Shown piece by piece: positions 18,002-27,313 of a DNA stretch of 64,000 nt (within the stretch, counting starts at the first letter, position 1; every line of letters starts with the position of its first letter). The notes beneath the pieces were generated by a model. The model searched no databases. It was not told the DNA's origin and saw only the letters and a program-made list of their open reading frames with translations. The DNA comes from Candidatus Gordonibacter avicola. Its GTDB lineage: Bacteria; Actinomycetota; Coriobacteriia; Coriobacteriales; Eggerthellaceae. The DNA is taken from positions 175,550-239,549 of the forward strand of contig DXGM01000035.1 in assembly GCA_019113915.1 (NCBI GenBank), given 5' to 3'. The translations under genes and the position numbers were made by a program.

Positions 18002-19993
18002 CTACGCGAGTGAGATGCCGTCGTAGGCGGGCGTCCCCCACACAAGGTAAGCCACCGTGTCGCGCGTCAGGCGTGCCGAAGTCATAGGCGGCCCCGCGGC
18101 GGAGGCGTCGGCATAAGCGCCCTGCTCACAAGCTGCTTCACGCACGCGCCCCATCTCGCGATACCACACGCTGGGGCCACTGGCGAACGTGACGCGATCA
18201 CCGTAGTAGAGCCCCGCGGAAGCAGGCAGCACGGCACCCGGCGACGAAAGCCGTCGCTCAAGCGCCCTATCAACATAATAGGTACGGTTGGACGACACCA
18301 AGCAGGAGCGGTCGGCCATGGCGTAGGACAGCGCCACGCGATTGCGCGCGTAGAGGTTCAGACCACCGGTAACCGTGGAGCCGTCAGCAAAGCGCTTCGT
18401 ACACGCCGCATCGCGATACCACCCTTCCACACCCGAGCATCCGGGTTTGGCGGCTGCATCCCAGGCCGCGCGCGGCACGGTGTAGGCACCGCTGGCAGCC
18501 TTGTCCGAATAGCAGGGCGTTGTTTCGCCATCAACGTAAAAGCGCACGCCAGAAGACGGTTCTTCCGCGTCCGTCGGTTCACCCTGCACCAGCACCGAGG
18601 GAATCACCACCTCACCCTTATACTGGATATCCGCAAAGCGCGTATGGGCCGTGATGACGCAGGTGAGGTACGTTCCCGCGTCGGCATCCACCACGGAATA
18701 GGAGGGGTTTTCCTCCGCCGGACGCACCACTTCGGTGCGCTCGCCCGCCGACGCACCCCGATACCACGTGTAGCGGTAGAACATGCCTGACGTACCGGGG
18801 AAGTTGCGCGGTACACACGCCTCGGCAGGATTGGGTGCCGAAAGTGTTCCCCCAGGGCGTGCCTCACCGGTCACCTCAAGCGTCCCCGGCCACTCTTCGC
18901 GAAATTCTGGTTCGCCAAGCTTCCACTGCTGATTCGGGTTGTTCCAGTCGTTATAGGAGTTCCACTGATCCACGGGTGTTCCGTCTTGCTGGCCGCCATC
19001 GCGCAAATCGAGCGCGCAGCCGGAACACTCGAACACCAGCAGGTGGTAGCCGTTGCCCAACCCGTGCATGTAGAGCGACTGGGCCGGCGTGCCGTTACCC
19101 TCAAAGATGTCAACGGCAGCGCCATCATCCCAGGTGCCGTTACTCGAATCGAGGTAGAGCGGGCTCTCCCCCAGGTGCACGGGCACAAAACACGTGCGAC
19201 CTTGCCCGCTTTGCAGCGCAATCCAGTGTTGGTTCGTCAGGTTCGTGAGCGACCAGCCCACCACCGCAGCACCGTTTTCGCGTGAGCCTCCCAGCACATC
19301 AAGGCGCAGGTGTTCTGCCACACGGGGCCGCAGCGTGACAATGCGACCGTGCCACCACGCGTCGTCACCCAACACATGATGTGGCACAATCTGGGTTGCT
19401 TCCGCCACCGAGTGCGTGCCCGGCGCGCTGCCGCCGAGCCCGCGAATATCCGCCCCGCACCAGCAGGTATAGTCTGCCTCCCGACGCGGAATGCGCAGTT
19501 TGGTGCCCGTCATGTACTCGTAGTAGTCGTGGTCATACACCGTGTCGATAATCCAATACGCCGAGGCCAGCCACTCGCCCGACTCGTCGCGTATATAGGC
19601 ATACGTCGGCGTGTCCGGAATATCCGGGAACCAGGTGGGCGTCCACACGCCGCCGCACGCTACATACGCATCCACGCGCACTTCCAAGAACAGTTCGGTC
19701 ATACGACCTACCTGGCAATTGCACGAAGCTGCCAACCACACGCAGAGGTTATTGGAGTACGACCATCCCGCATCGTAGCCAAACGTTGCACCCGGCCGAG
19801 CCACCGCGCCGCAGTCGCCCCACGCCCCGCGTCCGACCGCTGCCCAGGCAAAACGCGTGCCCACCAACAGCGTAGCCGCGGCCGCCGCGCTCAGCCCCGC
19901 AAACGCTCGACGTGTCATAGCCTTTTTCTTGTCGTGCCGCTCAACCGGTTCTACCCGTTCGCGCACGAACGCACCTTCATCAGGCTTTCCCAT
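18002..19993 (-). CDS. Secreted ricin-type beta-trefoil surface protein at the end of the Tad locus
   Basis: A 663-residue protein starting at the ATG preceded by AAGGAGGG. A twin-arginine-like signal (TRRAFAG, R28-R29, then an Ala-rich core ending FAWA) predicts export. Residues about 170-320 contain beta-trefoil-like repeats (DNKRW-type positions such as NQHWIAL and NPNQQWKL), which usually bind carbohydrate. Residues about 450-530 contain an Ig-like or InlB-like segment (RFYVDGETTPCY, GWYRDAACTKRF). It is 11 bp after the last tadC-like gene, so it is probably co-transcribed with pilus genes. A pilus-linked adhesin or lectin is inferred. No sorting signal or SLH domain is seen. Confidence 0.7.
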   Translation of the reverse strand: MGKPDEGAFVRERVEPVERHDKKKAMTRRAFAGLSAAAAATLLVGTRFAWAAVGRGAWGDCGAVARPGATFGYDAGWSYSNNLCVWLAASCNCQVGRMTELFLEVRVDAYVACGGVWTPTWFPDIPDTPTYAYIRDESGEWLASAYWIIDTVYDHDYYEYMTGTKLRIPRREADYTCWCGADIRGLGGSAPGTHSVAEATQIVPHHVLGDDAWWHGRIVTLRPRVAEHLRLDVLGGSRENGAAVVGWSLTNLTNQHWIALQSGQGRTCFVPVHLGESPLYLDSSNGTWDDGAAVDIFEGNGTPAQSLYMHGLGNGYHLLVFECSGCALDLRDGGQQDGTPVDQWNSYNDWNNPNQQWKLGEPEFREEWPGTLEVTGEARPGGTLSAPNPAEACVPRNFPGTSGMFYRYTWYRGASAGERTEVVRPAEENPSYSVVDADAGTYLTCVITAHTRFADIQYKGEVVIPSVLVQGEPTDAEEPSSGVRFYVDGETTPCYSDKAASGAYTVPRAAWDAAAKPGCSGVEGWYRDAACTKRFADGSTVTGGLNLYARNRVALSYAMADRSCLVSSNRTYYVDRALERRLSSPGAVLPASAGLYYGDRVTFASGPSVWYREMGRVREAACEQGAYADASAAGPPMTSARLTRDTVAYLVWGTPAYDGISLA

Positions 19994-20004
19994 ACTGTCC
20001 CTCC

Positions 20005-20982
20005 TTACTGCAATGTGTCGTTCAAAAACTGCATCAGGTTGACCACCGTCGGGGCCACCACCAGCGCTATCGTGGGAGGCAGGAAGCAAAACGACAGCAC
20101 AATATCCAGCTTCGTAGGCATTTTCCTAATGCGCTCGATGGCGGCCGCCTGCGCGGTTGCACGAGCGAGTTCCGCCTGAGCCGTAAGCCCCTCGGCAACC
20201 GACGACCCCTGGTTCACGGCTTGGGCCAACTGAGCTGTGAAAGCAGCAACATCGCGGCTGCGGCAACGTTTGGCCAGATGCTCGAAGGCCTGTTCACGCG
20301 TATGACCAAGCAGGTTCACCTCACGGTCAACCGCTTCGAACTCTTCGGACAGCGGCTTTTCCAGGTTGCGCGCCACTTCGCGAAAGCACTGCTCCACGGG
20401 CGAGCCAGCCGCCACCGCGATGCCGAGAAGCTCCATGGCATCGGGCAACTGCCGTTCTATAGCGCGCCGCCGACGCTGTTCGGCACGCGCGAGCACCAGA
20501 CGCGGAAGCGCCCAGCCCGCCACCGCAGCAACGGCGGCAAACGCGCAGACGGCAGGCGGGGCCAGCTGCCCTCCCGGCACAGTGAGGGCACAGGCCACCA
20601 GCGCACCGGCTGCAGCCGCCAGCACACGCAAGCCGCGCCACGTCTCAGGCGCGATATCCCATCCTGCTCCTGAAAGTAGTTCGCGGTAGGCCTCGCTGTC
20701 GCTGCGTGCCATGGGCAGTGCATGCTCTATGGCACGCGTCGCACGCCCTATGACCTGCGCGAACCGCCCGTATGCGAGATCCTTCTCACTCGTGCCTTTA
20801 GCGCCCGAGGTACCCGATGCTGCGCGGCCGCGCGAGCCAGCCCCGGCCACCGCAGCACCTTCACCTCGCGCTCCAACGCGCAACGCCGGAGCGTGCGAGC
20901 GCACTAATACCTCATACACAGCAAGTCCTGCCGCGCCGCCCACCGCAAGCAAAAGCGCCAGCACCACCACCGATGCACCCAT
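20005..20982 (-). CDS. tadC: TadC-like inner-membrane platform protein, module 2
   Basis: A 325-residue T2SF-domain protein (GspF/TadC type) with an N-terminal span, two central spans and C-terminal hydrophobic segments. RRRRAIERQLPDAMELLGIAVAAGSPVEQCF is the typical cytoplasmic core of TadC. Together with TadB it forms the membrane base on which the TadA ATPase drives pilus assembly. It lies 38 bp downstream of the tadB-like gene. It is divergent from the paralog at 32729-33691. Confidence 0.85.
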   Translation of the reverse strand: MGASVVVLALLLAVGGAAGLAVYEVLVRSHAPALRVGARGEGAAVAGAGSRGRAASGTSGAKGTSEKDLAYGRFAQVIGRATRAIEHALPMARSDSEAYRELLSGAGWDIAPETWRGLRVLAAAAGALVACALTVPGGQLAPPAVCAFAAVAAVAGWALPRLVLARAEQRRRRAIERQLPDAMELLGIAVAAGSPVEQCFREVARNLEKPLSEEFEAVDREVNLLGHTREQAFEHLAKRCRSRDVAAFTAQLAQAVNQGSSVAEGLTAQAELARATAQAAAIERIRKMPTKLDIVLSFCFLPPTIALVVAPTVVNLMQFLNDTLQ

Positions 20983-21020
20983 CGCGCATCCTCCTTCTTT
21001 GTTCTTCCACCCGCACTCGC

Positions 21021-21944
21021 TCAGACCCGCTCAACCGACGTAATGGCGCGCGACATAAGCAGCCCCGCCACCTCCAGCACCACTGCCACACCGAGCACCA
21101 CCCACCCAAGCGGCTCGCTTTGGTAAAACCGAGCGAAGTCTGCATTCGTCACATACATAAGGGCGAAGAGCGCGGGCATGGCGCAGGCAACGAACCACTT
21201 AGCCGCCCGTGTGCCGGCTATCTCCACCTTGAGTTCGCGGGCTTCTCGCAAGCGCGCGTCCACCCGCTTCGAAATGAGCGCGAGAGCAGCCGCAATACTG
21301 CCGCCGCGGCTCTGCCTAATGCGCGTGGCCGCCGCCAGCGTTTTCACGTCCTGACTCTGGGTGCGCTCTGCCATGCGCTCAAGGGCATCCGCCAGCGGCA
21401 TGCCGTACGACGCGTCCGCCAAAACGCGCGCCACCTCACTGCGTAGCGGCTCTTCCATGTGCACGGATGCCACACGCAGGGCGCGCTCCAAGGTGAGCGA
21501 GCCGCGCACACTCGCTGCAATTTGCGGAAGCGCATGCGCCAGTTGCACGTCAAAGAGTTCACGCCGTTTGCGCTCGGCACGGCGCACCCACACACGTCCG
21601 CCCACCAGCACACCAGCTGCCGCCACTACCCCAACGGCCGTGCCACCCATCGTGAGTCCACAGGCATAGGCAAGGAAGGCGAGCGCCACTAACGTGGTAA
21701 CAAACGCCGTTGGACTCATCCCGATACCCGCTGCCCGCAAGCGGCGTGCCAGGGGCGTATTGCGCACAGGCTTTCCGTCATCTTTCGCGCGCTCAGGTTT
21801 ACCCGCCTCGGCGCTCACCGGGCCAAATACCGTGAGTGACCTGCCTCGTTGAGCGAGCCGTTCCTCGCGCACAGCCTTAACTACCGCCATCGCCAACACC
21901 ACACATGCCGCCGCGATGGCCGTTGATACTGCGAGGTACACCAT
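21021..21944 (-). CDS. tadB: TadB-like inner-membrane platform protein, module 2
   Basis: A 307-residue T2SF-domain protein with N-terminal spans and a C-terminal hydrophobic pair. The core LFDVQLAHALPQIAASVRGSLTLERALRVAS and the later RIRQSRGGSIAAALALISKRV fit TadB. AAGGAG precedes the ATG. It lies directly after the tadA-like ATPase gene (21-bp gap), the conserved tadA-tadB-tadC order. Confidence 0.87.
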   Translation of the reverse strand: MVYLAVSTAIAAACVVLAMAVVKAVREERLAQRGRSLTVFGPVSAEAGKPERAKDDGKPVRNTPLARRLRAAGIGMSPTAFVTTLVALAFLAYACGLTMGGTAVGVVAAAGVLVGGRVWVRRAERKRRELFDVQLAHALPQIAASVRGSLTLERALRVASVHMEEPLRSEVARVLADASYGMPLADALERMAERTQSQDVKTLAAATRIRQSRGGSIAAALALISKRVDARLREARELKVEIAGTRAAKWFVACAMPALFALMYVTNADFARFYQSEPLGWVVLGVAVVLEVAGLLMSRAITSVERV

Positions 21945-21965
21945 GTCTGTCTCCTTCCCCCGCCG

Positions 21966-23285
21966 TTACGCAGCGAAGAACCAGGCGGGGTCGTACCACA
22001 CGCCCGCCGCACGCATGCGCTCCTTAATATGCTGGGGCTGAATACCGCACGCGCGCCACGAGCCCACCGTCCAGCCCTCCGCATCCACCCCTTCCACGTC
22101 GAATGAGAAGAGTTCAGCGCGTGGAATAACCGTGGCGCCATCGGGCAGCGGATCCACCGCAACAATGCTGGTCACCTTGCGGCGGCCATCTTGCAAGCGG
22201 TCGGTATGCACCACCAGCCCTCCGCGCAGCGACTCGGCTATCTGCTGCATGATGACGTCGCGGCCCAGCTCACCATCGGCGTAGCCCACCATAGTGCGCA
22301 AGCGGCTGATGGCGTTGTCCGGGTCATTCGCATGAATGGTGGTCATAGAACCCGGGTGGTCGGTCTGCATGGCCTGCAACATGTCGTAGGCCTCGGCCCC
22401 GCGGCACTCGCCTACGATGATGCGGTCGGGTCGGCGCCGCAGAGCAATGGCCACTAAATCGCGCATAGTGACCGCACCCTGACCCTCGGTGTTCGCCTCG
22501 CGCGTTTGCATGCGCTCGGTATGAGGCGTGCGAAGCCGCAGCTCCGGCGTATCCTCTATGGTAATCACGCGTTCATCGGGCGGAATGAAACCCGAAAGCG
22601 CGTTGAGCAGTGTTGTTTTGCCTGAACCCGTGCCACCCGAAATAACAATGGGGCAACGCGCCGCCACCGCCGAGCGCAAAAAGTCCGACATAGCCGCCGA
22701 AAGCGCACCCGCACGTTCAAGGTCTTCCATGCTCAAGAGGTCGTTTTTGAACGTACGCAGGTTAAGGGCCGGGCCGTCGGGGGCAAGCGGCGGCACCACA
22801 TAGGTAGCGCGCGCCCGACCGCCGGGAAGCATGGCACAGCCCATGGCATGCGATTCGTCACAGCGCGCACCCGCCTGTTCGGCAATCTTGTCTATGATGC
22901 GCCTTAAATGGTCGGAGTCATCGAACGCCACGTCGGGCCGGTACTCCAAGCGCCCCGCGCGCTCCACATACACGATAGGTGGTAGGAACGGCAGCGCCGG
23001 ATCGGTCACGTCCACGCCGCCCCCATTCACCATGATTTCAGTGATGGACCCGTCGTTGAGCAGGGGTTGTAGCGGACCGTAGTACAAAAAATCGTCGATG
23101 AGGGCATTTGAGAGCGCGATCGACTCGGCTGGACTGAGCGCCACGCCGAAGTCGAACGCAATGGCTTCCACAGCAATGGAGATGAGTTCCTTCACCCGCT
23201 CAGGGCCGGCCTCTTCGCCGCCCAGCTTCGCCGCCACTTCTTGACGCACGGCAGCTTTGAACGCGCGCTCAGTCGCCCTATCCAT
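21966..23285 (-). CDS. tadA: TadA/CpaF-type pilus assembly ATPase, module 2
   Basis: A 439-residue secretion ATPase. Walker A GGTGSGKTT is at about 217-225, followed by the Asp-box region (ERVITIEDTPELRL), the Walker-B-like RIIVGECRGAEAYDML and the His-box MTTIHANDPD. The start at 23285 was chosen because it overlaps the cpaB stop by 8 bp, whereas the longer frame runs 45 bases further into cpaB. It hydrolyses ATP to extrude Flp-type pilins. It is clearly divergent from the ATPase at 34635-35957, including a different N-terminal region. Confidence 0.93.
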   Translation of the reverse strand: MDRATERAFKAAVRQEVAAKLGGEEAGPERVKELISIAVEAIAFDFGVALSPAESIALSNALIDDFLYYGPLQPLLNDGSITEIMVNGGGVDVTDPALPFLPPIVYVERAGRLEYRPDVAFDDSDHLRRIIDKIAEQAGARCDESHAMGCAMLPGGRARATYVVPPLAPDGPALNLRTFKNDLLSMEDLERAGALSAAMSDFLRSAVAARCPIVISGGTGSGKTTLLNALSGFIPPDERVITIEDTPELRLRTPHTERMQTREANTEGQGAVTMRDLVAIALRRRPDRIIVGECRGAEAYDMLQAMQTDHPGSMTTIHANDPDNAISRLRTMVGYADGELGRDVIMQQIAESLRGGLVVHTDRLQDGRRKVTSIVAVDPLPDGATVIPRAELFSFDVEGVDAEGWTVGSWRACGIQPQHIKERMRAAGVWYDPAWFFAA

Positions 23286-24315
23286 CGAACTCGCCACCCT
23301 CCGACACTTCGGCATCTTCGAAGGGTGCAACGGCGTTCGCCCCAGCGCCTGCCAAACCAGCCTCAGCCGCAGCGGGATCCTCTACAGCGCCTCCGCCCGC
23401 ACCCCCGCCAGGCGACACATCCAAAGCCGACAGCAACACCAAACTCACCTTGCCCGCATGCTGCGCGGAGCGAACGGCATCCGCCTGCTCGGGCGTCACT
23501 TCCACCGTGACCGACGCGTAGGCACCACCCTCGCCCGACCTATCGGCGTCAAGCGCCAACACGCGTGCCGCCTCGCACAGCGTGGTGAGCACCGTCTCGC
23601 CCGAGGCCGCCGACTCAAGCGCCACCACGCGCACCCGATCAGACGGGCGCAAGAGCCCCGCTATACCCGTCTCCGCATCCACCGCCACCGTGACGGCCTG
23701 CATCCCAGACGCAAGCGAACCAGCCAAAAAGCCACTGTCGAGACCGCCGGCCACACTGGCAGGAGTTACCTGGGCACCCTGGGCGATGTCCACGAGCGCC
23801 TGTTTGCCTGCAACTGACGCCGCGCCTGCCTCCGCCTTAAGAGCCTCCGGCCCCAGCGCCCCTTTCGCCCGCAAACTGCGCGGCACTGAACGGATCTCGA
23901 ACGACGAAGCGGCAAGCTCCTCACCAGCCCGTATGTCGGTTACCGCAACCAGCGTTGGCTGCGCATCGGCTCCTGCCTCAGCAATGGCGGCTTGAGCGGA
24001 CAGTGCCGCCCACGTTCCGTACGCCGCTGCAACCAGGGCCACTGCCACCGAAACCCCTGCCACTGCGGCCAGCCGCTTCACGCGGTTCGTGTCACTCGTA
24101 TCGGCGCCCTCGCGCGGTGCAAACACCCGGCGAGCAGGCTGCGCGCCCGCATCCTCGCGCAGCGGCCGTGCCGCATTCTGCTCCCGCGGCGCACGCATAT
24201 CCTCCCTGCGAAGGCGCGTCGTGGCAGACACGTCAGACCCGCCACGCTGAGGCGGCTCTTCGCTGCGACTGGCGTAGCCACCCGCAGCCCCTTGAGCCCT
24301 TCTCCGTCCGATCAT
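23278..24315 (-). CDS. cpaB: CpaB/RcpC-like pilus assembly protein, module 2
   Basis: A 345-residue protein. A hydrophilic Arg-rich cytoplasmic N-terminus of about 75 residues precedes one membrane span (about 81-102). After it comes a SAF-type domain (VAVTDIRAGEELAASSFEIRSVP) and an RcpC-like domain (GMQAVTVAVDAETGIAGLLRPSDRVRVVAL). The C-terminus is Gly/Ala-rich. CpaB proteins act outside the membrane in Tad machines. The long basic N-terminal extension is not present in the module-1 paralog. Confidence 0.83.
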   Translation of the reverse strand: MIGRRRAQGAAGGYASRSEEPPQRGGSDVSATTRLRREDMRAPREQNAARPLREDAGAQPARRVFAPREGADTSDTNRVKRLAAVAGVSVAVALVAAAYGTWAALSAQAAIAEAGADAQPTLVAVTDIRAGEELAASSFEIRSVPRSLRAKGALGPEALKAEAGAASVAGKQALVDIAQGAQVTPASVAGGLDSGFLAGSLASGMQAVTVAVDAETGIAGLLRPSDRVRVVALESAASGETVLTTLCEAARVLALDADRSGEGGAYASVTVEVTPEQADAVRSAQHAGKVSLVLLSALDVSPGGGAGGGAVEDPAAAEAGLAGAGANAVAPFEDAEVSEGGEFDG

Positions 24316-24328
24316 TCCTTCATCCTTT

Positions 24329-24958
24329 CTATAAGCGCCCCGTGGCGTCGGCTGTCATCGCGCGCACGCGCTGCTGCAACTCTTCCGGATAATCTCCCAA
24401 ACCTCCCAGACGGACGCGGGAGAGCGAGCTCACCTTCATGCCTGCTCGCAGCTGGAAGCGTGCGTTACTCTGCGTGCCGACAGGCCGCCATGCCACCACG
24501 TCGGCGTAGGGTTCCGCCGTCACAATGCGCTTCGACGCCACCGGCAGCGATACCACGCCGAACCCGCGGGCTATCACCGTGGGCACGTCTTCTTCCAACT
24601 GCACCGCCACGCCCCACACCCGGCGCGAGCGTGGCAAGGCAGAGGCGGGCACCTCATAGAACCACACCGTAGCCCCGCCTTGGTAGCCCTCGTCGCGCAA
24701 CGTCTGCGTCAAGCGGCGTGCTACCGCAAGCCCCGGGTCGTTGTCGTTTTTCGCCACGAGGGCAAACGAGGTGTCCATGCAGGCATCGCGTGCCGCATCG
24801 AGCGCGTTTTCCTGACGCACCTTAGATGCGCACGCCACACCCTGATCCACGGCGAATCCCAGGGCCATGAACAGCACCAATGCCACCGCCAGCGCGAGCG
24901 GAGTCACATTACCGCGCTCGGACGCCGCACTGCGCGCACCCGCGGCACGCACCCTCAT
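24329..24958 (-). CDS. TadG/TadE-like pseudopilin, module 2
   Basis: A 209-residue protein with one N-terminal hydrophobic helix (RGNVTPLALAVALVLFMALGFAVDQG) and a globular extracytoplasmic domain. The small polar-Gly start followed by a long helix is typical of TadE/TadG-like minor pilins. Its ATG overlaps the stop of the upstream TadE-like gene by 4 bp, so translation is probably coupled. I do not recognise a more specific family. Confidence 0.65.
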   Translation of the reverse strand: MRVRAAGARSAASERGNVTPLALAVALVLFMALGFAVDQGVACASKVRQENALDAARDACMDTSFALVAKNDNDPGLAVARRLTQTLRDEGYQGGATVWFYEVPASALPRSRRVWGVAVQLEEDVPTVIARGFGVVSLPVASKRIVTAEPYADVVAWRPVGTQSNARFQLRAGMKVSSLSRVRLGGLGDYPEELQQRVRAMTADATGRL

Positions 24959-25458
24959 AACGGCGACACCTCCACCTCAACCACCCTTCCCTCGGTGCGC
25001 GCACACTCCACGTGGCGCGCGATGCTTCTGTGTTCCATGCCGGGAATCGCCGCCAGCGACGGCAGTTCGTAGGCCACGTCGAACGAGAAGTGCCCGCTGC
25101 TTGTACGCTCTTCAATAACAAGCAAACCATCCTCAATTGATCCGGGGTGCGCGAGCGCAAGCGACGAATTCGCATCGCTGTCAAACGATAGGCGCACATC
25201 CCGCACGGTCAACAGATCGGGCTGCAGCTGCGTCGCCGCGCCCAACAGCTCATCCTTCACGAACCGTTCTTTGTCTGCCGCCAGCGACAAGCCCGCCGCA
25301 TCAAGCTGGCGACACGCTCGCGTCACATCGGCCGTCAGCCGATCGATGGACAGCATGACGGCACCCACTTGCAGCGCCGCCGCCAACACCAACAGCACCA
25401 GCGGCACCACCACCAAAAACTGCACCATCTCGCTGCCGCGCTCGCGCTCACTCACCAC
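24955..25458 (-). CDS. tadE: TadE-like pseudopilin, module 2
   Basis: A 167-residue protein with the N-terminal pattern ERGSEMVQFLVVVPLVLLVLAAALQVGAVM. A Gly-Ser-Glu motif followed by a long hydrophobic helix with a proline is typical of TadE minor pilins, which are processed by the prepilin peptidase. The rest is a soluble domain. It overlaps both neighbours by 4-7 bp within the minor-pilin gene run. Confidence 0.75.
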   Translation of the reverse strand: MVSERERGSEMVQFLVVVPLVLLVLAAALQVGAVMLSIDRLTADVTRACRQLDAAGLSLAADKERFVKDELLGAATQLQPDLLTVRDVRLSFDSDANSSLALAHPGSIEDGLLVIEERTSSGHFSFDVAYELPSLAAIPGMEHRSIARHVECARTEGRVVEVEVSPL

Positions 25459-25976
25459 GCACCTCCCTCCACCGTGGCATCAACGGTGCCACGCGCAGCA
25501 CCGCGGCAGGTAAACGAGCCATCCCCCGCACCCGTTGCGCGTGCAATGAGGGCTCCCACCGGCGTGAGGTAGCGTCCCTTCACACTCACCGACACCGTGA
25601 CGGGGCGGGTTTGCACCCGAGCCGGCCGCTCTCGAAAGCCGCCCCACTCGGTGTCGCGCAGCTTGTGACCGTAGACCTGCTGTTCCGCCGATCCCACGCT
25701 GGCGGTAGCAGAGAGAGCAAGTCCCTCGCCTCCAAGCGAAGGGGAAGCCTCAAGCGCCACCTTCGCCAACTCTTTGGAGGAAGTGGCGGCCTGGGGGCGC
25801 GCCTCCACGCGCCGACACACCGCGTGAGCAGCAGAATTGACCTCCGCCCCCAGAAACACCACGCGCCCAATATCCAAGCTGGCGCACAGCAGCGAAAGGA
25901 GAAGGGGCAGCGCCACAACAGCTGTCACGACGCTGCTCCCCCACTCGCGTGCAGGATGGTAGCTACCTGGCCGCAC
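25452..25976 (-). CDS. TadE/TadG-like pseudopilin, module 2, start uncertain
   Basis: About 174 residues if the GTG at 25976 is used. The longer open frame (to 26180) is antisense-like noise overlapping the Flp1 gene in another frame. The N-terminus PAREWGSSVVTAVVALPLLLSLLCASLDIGRVVF is a minor-pilin-type helix with a Gly-Ser-Ser start. It overlaps the end of the Flp1-like gene by 14 bp and the next gene by 7 bp. No strong ribosome site is visible, so coupled translation from the pilin gene is likely. Confidence 0.6.
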   Translation of the reverse strand: MRPGSYHPAREWGSSVVTAVVALPLLLSLLCASLDIGRVVFLGAEVNSAAHAVCRRVEARPQAATSSKELAKVALEASPSLGGEGLALSATASVGSAEQQVYGHKLRDTEWGGFRERPARVQTRPVTVSVSVKGRYLTPVGALIARATGAGDGSFTCRGAARGTVDATVEGGAW

Positions 25977-26253
25977 CGGACGTAACTTTCGCGAACATGT
26001 CAGTGATGTTCGAGCCAACCGTGGTAATGGCCGATTGGACGTTGCCCTGCAACAACATAAGTGCGGCGCCCAGGCCCACGGCAAAGCCGAGCACGATAAC
26101 CGTCTGCACAATCTCTGAGCCACCGCCTTCCTCACCGCGCACTGCGAGGGCGCGCGCCTTGGCACGAGCGCCCTGCGCACGCGTGGAAATGCCTGGGCGC
26201 ACCTTCGCGTTCGCCTCGAAGGAAAAGGTTGCGTTGGTCTTTGCTGCGTTCAT
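25963..26253 (-). CDS. Flp1-like type IVb pilin, module 2
   Basis: A 96-residue protein with a basic N-terminal leader of about 40 residues, then GGGSEIVQTVIVLGFAVGLGAALMLL, the Flp1-type pilin helix. AAAGGA precedes the ATG. It is the first gene after a 160-bp gap that follows the prepilin peptidase gene. The gap holds a GCCGC/GCGGC hairpin (about 26311-26330) and GC-rich sequence, so a separate promoter or partial terminator could lie there. It is probably the major or a minor pilin of the second Tad machine. Confidence 0.75.
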   Translation of the reverse strand: MNAAKTNATFSFEANAKVRPGISTRAQGARAKARALAVRGEEGGGSEIVQTVIVLGFAVGLGAALMLLQGNVQSAITTVGSNITDMFAKVTSGAAR

Positions 26254-26413
26254 ACTGATGTCCTTTCTTGTTTGGTTGCCGGGCCCCTTTAGCCCGACCT
26301 TCCTTCAACCCGTTTAAGCCGCCGTTTTGCGGCAGAAACTCACACCGGTCCGGCGCGAGCCGAAACGAAGGCTGCCTCGCCGGAATGTCTCGCAAGACCC
26401 CGCTCGCGCGCCT

Positions 26414-27313
26414 TCATGTGGCAACCAGGCTGACCGACGCCCCGCAGGCCAACCACACCGTCAGAAACGGAGCCATGGGCACGCCATCGGTCCACGTGAG
26501 ACGCTTGGTGGCACATCCCGCGAGCGAGGTTGCAGCCGCCAGCGCATAGCAAGCGGCAAATCCGCACGCCGCCCCCGCCCCCGTGGCCACCGAGAGCGCA
26601 CCCATGCAGCGCACGTCGCCTCCGCCAACAGCGCCTCCCGGACAGTGCCCGCGCAGCACCCGGTTCGCCGCCATGCTGCCGACAACCGCAATGCCCGCGA
26701 ACATAAGTCCCGCCATCACGCCCTCGAAGCCGTTCACCACCACCTGAAACGCCGCACCGGCAAGCACCACAAGCACACACGTTTCCAGAGGAATCGTGCG
26801 GGCGCGCAGGTCACACACCACAGCCACCTCCATGGCAAGCAAACACACACAGAGCGCCACAGCCGCACCTACACCTGGCGCGAGCACCGCAGCGAACGCC
26901 GCGAACATGGCCGCACCCACCGCGCATATCGCACGCTGCCACATGCGTGGCCGGAATGAGCAGCGCAGGGCGCGCTCTTCTTCGGTCCCTGCCGCCACCG
27001 TGCCGCTCATGTCGAGGCCCGCTTGCGCAAGAGTGCACAGGTGCTCCCGGGTGAGCGCACCGAGGTGCGCCTGTTCAAGCACATAGTCGCGCCAGAGGCC
27101 AACCGCGCCTTCCTCCCCCGGGGACGCGCTTGCTGGCTCAATGCCAGGATGTGCACACTTGAAAGCGCGATACACTTCAAGTGAGTCATCCCACCATGAG
27201 TCAGCCCGCGCACGAACACGCTTGAGCGCGCGGTCGGACGCCCACGGCACCACCGTCCATCCCGCCACCGCACCTACCAGGGCAGCACCCGCCACGAGGG
27301 CTCCGGCCGTCAT
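26414..27313 (-). CDS. TadV/CpaA-type A24 prepilin peptidase
   Basis: A 299-residue aspartyl peptidase that cleaves Flp and TadE-type leaders. The catalytic aspartates are in VVCDLRARTIP (D168) and GGGDVRCMGAL (D233), surrounded by membrane spans. The N-terminal 130 residues contain one span and a cytoplasmic segment (residues about 30-120) of no recognised family, longer than in minimal CpaA proteins. It is the only prepilin peptidase gene in the 20-kb locus, so both Tad modules probably depend on it. It overlaps the preceding zinc-ribbon gene by 4 bp. Confidence 0.88.
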   Translation of the reverse strand: MTAGALVAGAALVGAVAGWTVVPWASDRALKRVRARADSWWDDSLEVYRAFKCAHPGIEPASASPGEEGAVGLWRDYVLEQAHLGALTREHLCTLAQAGLDMSGTVAAGTEEERALRCSFRPRMWQRAICAVGAAMFAAFAAVLAPGVGAAVALCVCLLAMEVAVVCDLRARTIPLETCVLVVLAGAAFQVVVNGFEGVMAGLMFAGIAVVGSMAANRVLRGHCPGGAVGGGDVRCMGALSVATGAGAACGFAACYALAAATSLAGCATKRLTWTDGVPMAPFLTVWLACGASVSLVAT

